Shown here one piece after another: positions 53,355 through 61,276 of a DNA stretch of 64,000 bases. Source of the DNA: Caldilineaceae bacterium. Lineage in GTDB: Bacteria > Chloroflexota > Anaerolineae > Caldilineales > Caldilineaceae. The notes under the pieces are model-generated. The model searched no databases. It had not been told where the DNA came from and saw only the letters and a list, made by a program, of their open reading frames with translations. The position numbers and the translations under genes are program-made. The number at the start of each line of letters is the position of its first letter. Position 1 is the stretch's first letter. The DNA lies in the NCBI GenBank assembly GCA_020433455.1, contig JAGRCP010000077.1:37259-101258 (forward strand), given 5' to 3'.

Positions 53355-53622
53355 AAGCGGAGTTCATGGAAGCGGAGTTCATGCGGGCTGAAACGTAATC
53401 CGTGATGCGTGGCGGTACGCGCCGCCACGCATCACGCATCAAATATTCACGGGACGCGCGTCAAAACAGGCGGCAGCGGTTGAAACCGCAGCCTGCTACG
53501 GGAAACCGGCTTAAAGCCGGTTCGTCCAGCGGAGACCAACGTGCTTCATCAGCACGTTTCCCGTAGCAGAAGCCGAGTTCATTCGGCGGCTTGACCCCAC
53601 GAAACCTCAGGGAGCCATTTAC
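53355..53622. other. Convergent intergenic region with nested palindromes (likely bidirectional terminator/repeat cluster)
   Basis: A 15-bp stem with a 6-base loop spans 53401-53436 (CGTGATGCGTGGCGG and its complement). A second structure pairs CTGCTACGGGAAAC (53493-53506) with GTTTCCCGTAGCAG (53556-53569). It encloses AACCGGCTT/AAGCCGGTT-type and ACGTGCT/AGCACGT hairpins, and a small GCGGTT/AACCGC hairpin lies just outside (53476-53489). Also a 15-bp tandem duplication (AAGCGGAGTTCATGG) at about 53356-53384. No gene is visible. No U runs. Confidence 0.55.
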
Positions 53623-54561
53623 CTATCGGCCCCGCAGCCGCGGGTCCAGGAAGTCCCGCATCCAGTCGCCCAGGATATTGAGAGAGAGAACGGTCAACAT
53701 GATGGCGACGCCGGGAAAGACGGCCAGCCACCAATAGCCGCCCAACAGCTGATCCCGACTTTCGGCCAACATGCCGCCCCAGGTCGGAATAGTCGGCGGT
53801 ACGCCGAGGCCGAGGAAGGAGAGCGACGCTTCGGAAAGGATCACGCTGGCCACATTGAACGAAGCGATGACGATAATCGGCGCAAGAATGTTGGGCATGA
53901 TGGTCCGCAGCACCAGACGCCGATGCCCCACGCCGATGGAGCGGGCCGAGTCCACAAAGTCCTTCTGCTTCTGCGCGATGGTCTCGCCCCGTGCGATACG
54001 CGCATAGGTGACCCACTGCCCTACGCCCAATACGAGGACGAGGTTGAGCACTCCGGCCCCCAACACCACCAGCACCATAATGGCCAACAGAATAAAGGGA
54101 AATGCCAGCTGAATATCGGCAATGCGCATAATGATATCGTCTGTGCGACCGCCCGCATAGCCGGCAATTACGCCGAGAAAAGTGCCCAGAATGCCGCCGA
54201 CGACCACCGCCATGACGCCCACCAGGATAGAAATGCGCGCGCCGTAAATCAGGCGCGACAAAACATCACGGCCCAGACCGTCGCTGCCCAGCCAGTACTC
54301 CATGCCCCCGTCTTCGTTCTGGGTGAGCGGCGGTTGCAGACGGCGGATCAGATTCTGCCGATTAGGATCCGCAGGAGCCAGGGGTTCGGCAAAAACAGCC
54401 AGCAGCATCAGGCTGAGCAAAATGACAATGGCCAAAATGGGCCATTTCGCTGCGGCAAGACTTCTGGCCGCCTTACGCCACCATGGCGGCGACAGGCGGA
54501 TTTCCCGGTCAGTGACGTAAACGGCGTCATCGGTTGTTGAAAGAGAAGCGGAATTAGCCAT
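53623..54561 (-). CDS. Peptide/opine-type ABC permease, DppC-like, set 4
   Basis: 312 residues, DppC/OppC family: a soluble N-terminal tail, VFAEPLAPADPNRQN, GSDGLGRDVLSRLIYGAR and EAA loop FVDSARSIGVGHRRLVLRT with IMPN, followed by SFLGLGVPPTIPTWG. It follows the DppB-like gene by 4 bases. It closes the leftward importer operon; no ATPase gene follows before the convergent junction. Confidence 0.92.
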   Translation of the reverse strand: MANSASLSTTDDAVYVTDREIRLSPPWWRKAARSLAAAKWPILAIVILLSLMLLAVFAEPLAPADPNRQNLIRRLQPPLTQNEDGGMEYWLGSDGLGRDVLSRLIYGARISILVGVMAVVVGGILGTFLGVIAGYAGGRTDDIIMRIADIQLAFPFILLAIMVLVVLGAGVLNLVLVLGVGQWVTYARIARGETIAQKQKDFVDSARSIGVGHRRLVLRTIMPNILAPIIVIASFNVASVILSEASLSFLGLGVPPTIPTWGGMLAESRDQLLGGYWWLAVFPGVAIMLTVLSLNILGDWMRDFLDPRLRGR

Positions 54562-54565
54562 GACG

Positions 54566-55543
54566 TTAGCTCAGGCGAATGCGCGGATCGAGCGTCGTAT
54601 AGACGAGATCCACGAGCAGGTTGAGTAAGACGAAGAGCAGCGAGAAAAAGATGACGGCAGACTGTACCACGGGGATGTCTCGCTGATTGATGGAATTGAA
54701 AACCAGGCGACCAACCCCCGGCCAGGAAAAGACCGTCTCGATGACCACAACGCCGCTAAGCAGAAAGCCGAATTCCAGCCCCACAATGGTGATGAAGGGA
54801 ATCAATGCATTGCGAAAAGCGTGCCGCCCCACGACGGTCCACGTGCGCAGCCCTTTAGCCTTGGCCGTCGTTATATAATCCTGGGAGAGCACCTCTAACA
54901 TGGAAGAACGAATTAGGCGGGCGTTGCGCGCTAACGAGAAGGTCGCCAGGGTGACGCCTGGCAAGATAAGGTGATTGATCGCGCCGGGAATATTCTCAAA
55001 TGCGACCATAAAGTGACCCTCAAAGAGGGGCTGAAGCACGGGCACGTGGCCGGAGATAGGCAGCCAGCCCAATCGCAGCCCCACGATGAGAATGAGCATG
55101 ATGCCCAGCCAGAAACTCGGCATGGATTGGCCGAACATAGCGAAGAGCATAACGCCGCCGTCCAGGGCCGTGCCCCGATTCATAGCGGCAAGAATGCCGA
55201 TGGGCACAGCAAAGACAATTGCCACAAACATAGCAAAGAGGGTTAACTCTATGGTTGCCGGTAGCCGCTCCATCACCAGATCGAAGGCCGGCGTCCGGGT
55301 ACGGAGAGAATTGCCGAAGTCGCCCCGTGCGGCATTAGTCACAAAGTCAATATACTGGCGGGAGAGGGGCTTATCAAAGCCCAGCTTGGCGCGTGTTTCT
55401 GCAATTTCCGCATCCGACGCACGCTCGGAAACATAGAGGAGCGTCGGATCGCCTGCAAGATGCAGGCTGAAAAAGGTCAGCAGCGTCACGCCAAAGATTA
55501 CGATGACGGTTTGTAAAAGGCGTCGAATTAAATAATTTCCCAT
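54566..55543 (-). CDS. Peptide/opine-type ABC permease, DppB-like, set 4
   Basis: 325 residues, slightly longer than the other three DppB-like proteins because of an insert around HVPVLQPLFEGHFMVAFENI between membrane spans. Features are LLQTVIVIFGVTLLTFFSL as first helix, GDPTLLYVSERASDAEIAE, DFGNSLRTRTPAFDLVMERLP and EAA loop YITTAKAKGLRTWTVVGRHA with RNALIPFI. The insert, in the periplasmic or inter-helix region, may contact the set 4 binding proteins (inference). It lies 152 bases after the second binding-protein gene, a gap filled by a near-perfect palindrome. Confidence 0.92.
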   Translation of the reverse strand: MGNYLIRRLLQTVIVIFGVTLLTFFSLHLAGDPTLLYVSERASDAEIAETRAKLGFDKPLSRQYIDFVTNAARGDFGNSLRTRTPAFDLVMERLPATIELTLFAMFVAIVFAVPIGILAAMNRGTALDGGVMLFAMFGQSMPSFWLGIMLILIVGLRLGWLPISGHVPVLQPLFEGHFMVAFENIPGAINHLILPGVTLATFSLARNARLIRSSMLEVLSQDYITTAKAKGLRTWTVVGRHAFRNALIPFITIVGLEFGFLLSGVVVIETVFSWPGVGRLVFNSINQRDIPVVQSAVIFFSLLFVLLNLLVDLVYTTLDPRIRLS

Positions 55544-55584
55544 GGGCGTCCATCCTGAGTACGCGAGGGGATAGTAGTTATGTG

Positions 55585-55620
55585 CGAGAGGGCACGAAAG
55601 TTAACTTTCGTGCCCCCTCG
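55585..55620 (-). other. 36-nt near-perfect palindrome between binding protein and permease, set 4
   Basis: GGGCACGAAAG (55590-55600) pairs with CTTTCGTGCCC (55605-55615) around a TTAA loop. Flanking CGAG (55585-55588) pairs with CTCG (55617-55620), with a single A-C mismatch between. It is strand-symmetric. No U run follows on the minus strand. It matches the pattern seen after every other binding-protein gene. Confidence 0.65.
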
Positions 55621-55695
55621 TCCACAAGGAGAGTATACCGCAGAACCGCATGCGTCAGTCAAACAGCGCAAAACGCTCCTGCGGGAGGTGAAAGG

Positions 55696-57336
55696 CTAGT
55701 TTATCGGCTTGGCGGGGACGACGTTAATCTGCTCGTCCCGACGCGGCGTCCAGTCCACGCCATCGCTTACGCCGTAGAAGTCGGGCTGGAAGTAGAGCAG
55801 AAGCCAGGGCGGATCGTTGTAGAAGATCTCCAACATCTCATCGACCAACGCCTTTTGTCCATCGGCATCCTGCGTCTCGGAAAGCTGGGCCCAGCGAGAG
55901 AACCATTCAGGATTCTGCCACTCGGTATAGTTGGTGGCGCCGGTGGGTTCGGAAAGGTCGGCCATGTCATAGACAGCGCTCCAGGTAGAGCCGCCGGTAC
56001 CCACGAAGTAGAGGGGGCCGACGTCATGCTGGCGCAGGGCAGGCACGAATTCGGAACTCCAGTCCAGAATCTCCACGTTCGTATTGACGCCCACATCCGT
56101 TAGGTATTGACCGATGGCCAGGACCACAGCCTCGTCATTCAGGTAGCGGCCGCGACCCGCCTGGAAGGTAATGTCGAAGCGCACGCCGTCATCACCCCGG
56201 GGGTAGCCGGCTTCGTCCAGGAGCTGCTCGGCCATCTCGGGATCATAGGGATAGGGTTCCAGATTCGGGTTGTCGTTGGGCGGATTCACCATACTGCTGG
56301 CCCGCTCACAGTCAAAGGCCAGAAGCGTCTGGCAGATAGTCGGCACGTCAACCGCGTATTGGAGCGCGACGCGCACGGCCGGATCCTTAATCGCCAGCCC
56401 GCCTTCCGTATCGTCAAAAATATCGCGCTGGTTGAAGCCCACATACATGCGCCGCGTGCCGGCTACGCCTGCAACCGTCGCCGCATCGCTGTTGTTGATG
56501 GCGGTGTGCTGATCCGGCGGCACGTTGGTGATGATGTCCACATTGCCAGCGATCAGTTCGGCAGTTCGGGTGGAAGCCTCAGGGATGACCCGCCACTCCA
56601 GCTCGTCATAGGTCGCATCACGCAGGGTAAACTCATCCCATTTTTCCAAAAGGGTGTAATCGTCCTTCACCCATTCCACAAACTTGTAGGGGCCGGAGCC
56701 CACGGGATTCTGGGCGGCGTCTTCCAGGCTTACGCTCTCATAATAATCTTTACAGTGAATGTAAACTTCGGAGATGAGGCCCAGAGCAATAGGCGAATAG
56801 GCATTAATGACGATGGTCGCATCCAGATCGCCGTCCACCCGAGCATCGGCATAGCCCAGCGCATCCAGCACAAAGCCTGCCGTATTGCCGGTGAATCCGT
56901 TTTCCGGATCGGCTGCACGCTGGAAGGTATAGACGACGTCTTCCGCGGTCAGGGGCTCGCCGTCGTGGCAGGTCAGACCTTCATTCAGCGTGAAGGTATA
57001 TTCCGTGCCGTCTTCCGAGACCTGATAAGCCTGGGCCAGATACGGCTCAATTGCGCCGCTATCGGTAATCTCGTAGAGGGTGCCGTACATGTGGGCAAAG
57101 ACATTAGACTCGGCTCGGGAGTTGACCTCTGACGGCTCCAGCCCTTCCAGATCAACCGTCTGGGCGATAATCAGGCGCGTCGCGTCGCTGCTGTCCGCAC
57201 TGGTTTCGCCATCGGTCGGGGCTGACGTCTCGCTGCTCGTGTCGGATGCGGTCGGCGCTGCACAGCCGGCCATAAGCGCCAGCAACGCAATCAATGCGCA
57301 GACGACCAACCAATTCCGCCGTGCCAGATAATGCAT
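55696..57336 (-). CDS. ABC importer substrate-binding lipoprotein (SBP_bac_5 family), set 4 copy A
   Basis: 546 residues from ATG 57336, 7 bases after GGAGGAG; the open frame to 57384 lacks such a site. The signal peptide MHYLARRNWLVVCALIALLA ends in lipobox MAGC. Landmarks are DLEGLEPSEVNSR, GLTCHDGEPLTAEDV, GSGPYKFVEW, VRVALQYAVDVPTI and PPWLLLYFQPDFYGVSD. It is a tandem paralogue of copy B. About 55 residues from IKDPAVRVALQ to YDPEMAE are identical between the two, while the N-terminal halves have diverged. Probably two affinity or ligand variants serving one permease pair. Confidence 0.92.
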   Translation of the reverse strand: MHYLARRNWLVVCALIALLALMAGCAAPTASDTSSETSAPTDGETSADSSDATRLIIAQTVDLEGLEPSEVNSRAESNVFAHMYGTLYEITDSGAIEPYLAQAYQVSEDGTEYTFTLNEGLTCHDGEPLTAEDVVYTFQRAADPENGFTGNTAGFVLDALGYADARVDGDLDATIVINAYSPIALGLISEVYIHCKDYYESVSLEDAAQNPVGSGPYKFVEWVKDDYTLLEKWDEFTLRDATYDELEWRVIPEASTRTAELIAGNVDIITNVPPDQHTAINNSDAATVAGVAGTRRMYVGFNQRDIFDDTEGGLAIKDPAVRVALQYAVDVPTICQTLLAFDCERASSMVNPPNDNPNLEPYPYDPEMAEQLLDEAGYPRGDDGVRFDITFQAGRGRYLNDEAVVLAIGQYLTDVGVNTNVEILDWSSEFVPALRQHDVGPLYFVGTGGSTWSAVYDMADLSEPTGATNYTEWQNPEWFSRWAQLSETQDADGQKALVDEMLEIFYNDPPWLLLYFQPDFYGVSDGVDWTPRRDEQINVVPAKPIN

Positions 57337-57517
57337 AACAATACTCCTCCAAAATAAAAAAGAATAGTAACAGCTTTTCCGCAACCTAATATCCGTTACC
57401 CGATAAAGGACATTGGAAAAGTTTGGCTCAACAGAGTCTCATATGACAGGCCTACGCGGACTGTGTTCCCACGTGAACCATATGAAATCCGCTTGAGTCG
57501 AAAATTTTTAGAGTGAG

Positions 57518-57563
57518 GCGAGAGCGGAAAAACGGCTGTTTACGTAAGTCTTCCCGCTCTCGC
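57518..57563 (-). other. Intercistronic hairpin between the two set 4 binding-protein genes
   Basis: GCGAGAGCGG (57518-57527) pairs perfectly with CCGCTCTCGC (57554-57563); the loop is 26 bases. On the minus strand it starts 14 bases after the copy B stop codon. No strong U run. Confidence 0.55.
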
Positions 57564-57576
57564 TCTCGCTGAAAAT

Positions 57577-59223
57577 CTACTGTGAAAGGGTAGCGTTCGT
57601 CAAGTTAATCACCTCATCCCGGCGGGGCGTCCAGTCCAGGCGATCGCTGACGCCATAGAAGTCAGGCTGGAAGTAGAGCAGGAGCCAGGGCGGGTCATTA
57701 TAGAAAATTTCCAACATTTCGTTGAGCAACTCACGCTGACGCTCAGGATCCCGGGTGCCGGACAGTTCGCTCCAGCGGGTAAACCATTCCGGGTTATTCC
57801 ACTCAGTATAGTTAGTTGATCCCTGGGGTTCTGAAATGTCGGCAACGTCCGATATGCCGCTCCAGGTAGAACCGCCGGTGCCCACGAAGTAGAGGGGGCC
57901 CACATCGTGCTGGCGCAGGGCGGGCACAAATTCAGCGTTGAAGTCCATGATCTGCAAGTCAACGTTGACGCCCACATCCGTCAGGTACTGGGCAATGGCC
58001 TGCACCACGGCGACATCGTTCAGGTAGCGGCCTTGTCCGGCCTGGAAGACAATGTCGAAGCGCACGCCGTCATCGCCCCGGGGATAGCCGGCTTCGTCCA
58101 ACAGCTTCTCGGCCATCTCGGGATCGTAGGGATAGGGCTCCAGGTTCGGGTTGTCGTTGGGCGGATTGACCATGCTGCTGGCCCGCTCACAGTCAAAGGC
58201 CAGAAGCGTTTGGCAGATGGTCGGCACGTCAACCGCGTATTGGAGTGCGACGCGCACCGCCGGATCCTTGATGGCGCGTCCGCCTTCCGTGTCGTCGTAA
58301 ATGTCGCGCTGATTAAAACCCACATAGATGCGCCGCGTTCCCGCCACGCCCTCAATGGCGGCCTTACCGCTGTTGTTGACCGCGTCATGCTGGTCCGGCG
58401 GCACGTTGGTGATGATATCCACGTTGCCTGCGATCAATTCAGCCGTGCGGGTGGAAGATTCAGGAATCACCTTCCATTCGATTTCGTCAAAGAACGGCGA
58501 ACTCAATGTGAAATCATTCCACTTTTGCAGGAGCAGATAGTCGTCTTTGACCCACTCCACAAACTGATAGGGCCCGGAGCCTACTACCTGGGTAGATGCG
58601 CCTTCCAAACCCAGCTCTTCATACGTATCTTTACACAGGAGCCACACGTCGGAAATCAAGCCAATCGCCAAAGGATTGAACTGCTCCAGGATCACGGTCG
58701 CTTCCAGGTCGCTTTCGACCCGCGCGTCCACATAGCCCAACGCGTCCAGCACGTAACCGGCGACGTGGCCCGTGAAGGCGTTCTCGGGATTGGCTGCACG
58801 CTGGAAGGAGTAGACCACATCCTCGGCGGTTAACGGCTCGCCGTTGTGGCATGTCAAGCCTTCGTGGAGCTTAAACGTGAGTTCATTTCCCTCTTCGTTT
58901 TCCGTATAGGATTCTGCTGCATAGGGGAGCAGTTCGCCCGTGCCCGGATCCTGATAGAGGGTTACAAAGAGATGACCGTATATGTTGGTGCCGGGCCGGG
59001 AACTGATAATGTACGGTTCCAGCGTATCCAAATCAACGGATTGGGCCACAACCACCCGGGTTGCCCCGTCAGATGTTTCTTCAGACGCGGTCGATGCCGC
59101 GGCATCGGTTTCGCCCGCGCTTTGCGTCGCGGGAGCCGACGGCGCAGCACAGGCGCTCATAAGCAGACCAAAACAACAGACAAGTAAGGCAGGGATTAGG
59201 CTATTTCGCAACTTCTCATGCAT
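57577..59223 (-). CDS. ABC importer substrate-binding lipoprotein (SBP_bac_5 family), set 4 copy B
   Basis: 548 residues starting at ATG 59223 after GAGGAGGTATTAACCC. Signal peptide MHEKLRNSLIPALLVCCFGL, lipobox MSAC, followed by a low-complexity Ala/Ser/Thr linker rich in Glu/Asp. Landmarks are DLDTLEPYIISSR, GLTCHNGEPLTAEDV, GSGPYQFVEW, FNQRDIYDDTEGGRAIKD and PPWLLLYFQPDFYGVSD. It is the first gene of the leftward importer operon. It shares a long identical internal block with copy A, at both protein and DNA level. A perfect ACGTTAACGT palindrome lies in its leader at 59254-59263. Confidence 0.92.
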   Translation of the reverse strand: MHEKLRNSLIPALLVCCFGLLMSACAAPSAPATQSAGETDAAASTASEETSDGATRVVVAQSVDLDTLEPYIISSRPGTNIYGHLFVTLYQDPGTGELLPYAAESYTENEEGNELTFKLHEGLTCHNGEPLTAEDVVYSFQRAANPENAFTGHVAGYVLDALGYVDARVESDLEATVILEQFNPLAIGLISDVWLLCKDTYEELGLEGASTQVVGSGPYQFVEWVKDDYLLLQKWNDFTLSSPFFDEIEWKVIPESSTRTAELIAGNVDIITNVPPDQHDAVNNSGKAAIEGVAGTRRIYVGFNQRDIYDDTEGGRAIKDPAVRVALQYAVDVPTICQTLLAFDCERASSMVNPPNDNPNLEPYPYDPEMAEKLLDEAGYPRGDDGVRFDIVFQAGQGRYLNDVAVVQAIAQYLTDVGVNVDLQIMDFNAEFVPALRQHDVGPLYFVGTGGSTWSGISDVADISEPQGSTNYTEWNNPEWFTRWSELSGTRDPERQRELLNEMLEIFYNDPPWLLLYFQPDFYGVSDRLDWTPRRDEVINLTNATLSQ

Positions 59224-59371
59224 GGGTTAATACCTCCTCTGTTATGTCCAGCTACGTTAACGTTACGACAAACCGCAACAAAACCAGGTCAGACCAGCAA
59301 ACAGCCGCAACAAACGCTAAGTTTTAGGCTGGGGGGAGTTTTTCTCACCGATCGAGACCGAGATACTAAAG

Positions 59372-59438
59372 TGGACACCCGTCGATAATGCGAGTATAAT
59401 CATCAGCAACGCAATAACTAACTGTTAACAATTGACAG
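59372..59438 (+). promoter_or_regulatory. Strong sigma-70-like promoter with shared inverted-repeat operator
   Basis: TGGACA (59372-59377), a 17-base spacer and perfect TATAAT (59395-59400) drive the M14-M24-M20 operon. CTGTTAACAATTGACAG (59422-59438), an imperfect inverted repeat, lies about 30 bases after the -10. Its core GTTAACAATTGAC matches the elements at 21.12 and 33.66 kb. The location just downstream of the expected transcription start fits repression. Confidence 0.7.
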
Positions 59439-59521
59439 CTTACCCTATCTTGCGACGTCGCGCAAACGCCGAATACCGTCAGCAGCCGCATATCCCTCTA
59501 TCACCCAAACCGGAAGCTCAC

Positions 59522-61276
59522 ATGCACACACCATCTATCCGTCATCTACGCTGGGACCACTATCTCACTTACGACCAGTTGACTGAACTCCTCCACGATC
59601 TGGTTGACGCCTATCCTCAATTCGCAACCCTGCACGCCATCGGTCAAAGTCACCAGGGCCGCACCATCTGGCTCCTGGAACTGTCCAACCCCCAAACAGG
59701 GCCGGCTGATCAAAAGCCGGGATATTATATTGACGCCAACATCCACGCCGAAGAGATCAGCGGCACGTCGGTTGTGATTTATACCGCATGGACGCTGCTT
59801 AGCCAATACGGCCAGGACCCGCTGGTCACGCGCCTCATGGATGAGCAGGTCTTCTACCTCGTCCCCCGGGTCAATCCCGACGGTGCAGAGATTATCCAGA
59901 CCATGCCTTTCTACGAGTGGATCGGCAACGGCCGCTACCTGCCCGGGGAAGAACAGTTCGGCCCGGGCCTCCACTACGCCGATATGAACGACGACGGCCT
60001 GATCCTCGATATGCGCCTGCGCGATGACGCGGGCGAATGGAAGATCAGCCCCCAGGATGATCGCCTCATGATCCCCCGGGAAGCGGATGAGACGGGCGGC
60101 GAATACTACCGCATCATTCCCGAGGGTCGTCTGGTGGATTGGGACGGCGGCGACTTTGTCATTCCCCGGCCCCAGGACGGCAATATGAACCGCAATTTCC
60201 CCTCCAACTGGGAGCCCGAGAGCCGCCAGTACGGCTCAGGCGAGTACCCGCTGAGCGAGCCCGAAGTCGCGGCTATCGTGGGCTGGATTCTCGACCACCC
60301 CAATATTGCCGGGATACAGTGCTATCACACCCACTCAGGCGTCATCCTGCGGCCGTGGCTCACCTTTCCCGACACCCAATTCGCGGGCAATGACAAATAT
60401 CTCTATGATCAACTCGGGCAGATGGGCATTGACGAAACGGGGTATCCCCTCATCTCCGTCTATGAAGACTTCACGCCCGACAAAAGCCATAAGCGCTTTG
60501 GCTCCTCCATCGACTGGAGCTTCGGCGCGCTGGGCATCCCCACCTTCAGCACCGAGTTATGGGACATTTTTAAGGCCGCGGGCATAGAGCGGGACGACTT
60601 TTATCCGCTGCGAAACTTTAACGAGGGCGAAATGCTCAAACTGCTCCAATGGCAGGATGAGCTGCTGGACGGCGACGGATTTATGCCCTGGACGCCTTTC
60701 GAGCATCCCCAACTCGGAGCGGTGGAAATCGGCGGCTGGAAGCGCATCTACACCTTCCGCAATCCTCCCCCGGCCGCATATCTGGAGGAGATGGCGCGGA
60801 TCAACTGTCGCTTTACCCTGCGTCACGCCGGGGCCGCACCCCGCCTGCGCCTGCGCAATGTGACCGTCACGCCCCTGGCGGAGGCGCTCTATCGCATTGA
60901 GGCCGTGATCGACAATACCGGCTTTCTCGCCACCAATCTGAGCGACCAGGCTCTGCTGATGAAAGCCGCGCCGCCGGTGGAAGTCACGCTCTCGTCCGCA
61001 TCAGCCGTCGAGTTTGTCCAGGGTGCAGCCCGACAATCAGCGGGCCATCTGGCTGGCCGCGCCGGTCGCCCCATGGCCTACTCGCGCTTTTATGACTGGC
61101 CCGCGTCCAACCAGGCAATCACCTGGACCATACGCGCGGCCGAGCTGCCGTGTGAGCTGACGCTCAGCGCGGGCGCGCCCCGGGCAGGAACCGTCAGCGC
61201 AGTCATCACCCTGGATGAAGCGGGCGCGAGCGCGGTCACGCCGGCCGACGCGGCCGCGGGCCGCGGGGGAGCATGA
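59522..61276 (+). CDS. M14 family zinc carboxypeptidase
   Basis: 584 residues from ATG 59522, preceded by GGAAG. The open frame reaches a TTG at 59432 that lies within the operator, so I reject that start. M14 ligands are H75 and E78 in IHAEE and H271 in YHTHSG; substrate-binding N-R is in NMNRNFPSNW and the catalytic base E345 in FSTELWD. A C-terminal beta-rich extension (about 430-584) is additional to the peptidase core. No signal peptide, so it probably removes C-terminal residues from imported peptides in the cytoplasm. Its stop overlaps the next ATG (ATGA at 61273-61276). Confidence 0.9.
   Translation: MHTPSIRHLRWDHYLTYDQLTELLHDLVDAYPQFATLHAIGQSHQGRTIWLLELSNPQTGPADQKPGYYIDANIHAEEISGTSVVIYTAWTLLSQYGQDPLVTRLMDEQVFYLVPRVNPDGAEIIQTMPFYEWIGNGRYLPGEEQFGPGLHYADMNDDGLILDMRLRDDAGEWKISPQDDRLMIPREADETGGEYYRIIPEGRLVDWDGGDFVIPRPQDGNMNRNFPSNWEPESRQYGSGEYPLSEPEVAAIVGWILDHPNIAGIQCYHTHSGVILRPWLTFPDTQFAGNDKYLYDQLGQMGIDETGYPLISVYEDFTPDKSHKRFGSSIDWSFGALGIPTFSTELWDIFKAAGIERDDFYPLRNFNEGEMLKLLQWQDELLDGDGFMPWTPFEHPQLGAVEIGGWKRIYTFRNPPPAAYLEEMARINCRFTLRHAGAAPRLRLRNVTVTPLAEALYRIEAVIDNTGFLATNLSDQALLMKAAPPVEVTLSSASAVEFVQGAARQSAGHLAGRAGRPMAYSRFYDWPASNQAITWTIRAAELPCELTLSAGAPRAGTVSAVITLDEAGASAVTPADAAAGRGGA

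Noticed and set aside
55597..55609. GTTAAC within the 55.6 kb palindrome as a fourth operator copy
   Set aside because: The flanks do not match GTYAACARTTRA and there is no promoter beside it; GTTAAC here is just the loop and stem top of the hairpin.
59432..59521. TTG start for the M14 gene giving 30 more residues
   Set aside because: The extension lies in the operator and leader, lacks a ribosome-binding site, and ATG 59522 has GGAAG upstream and gives the normal M14 N terminus.
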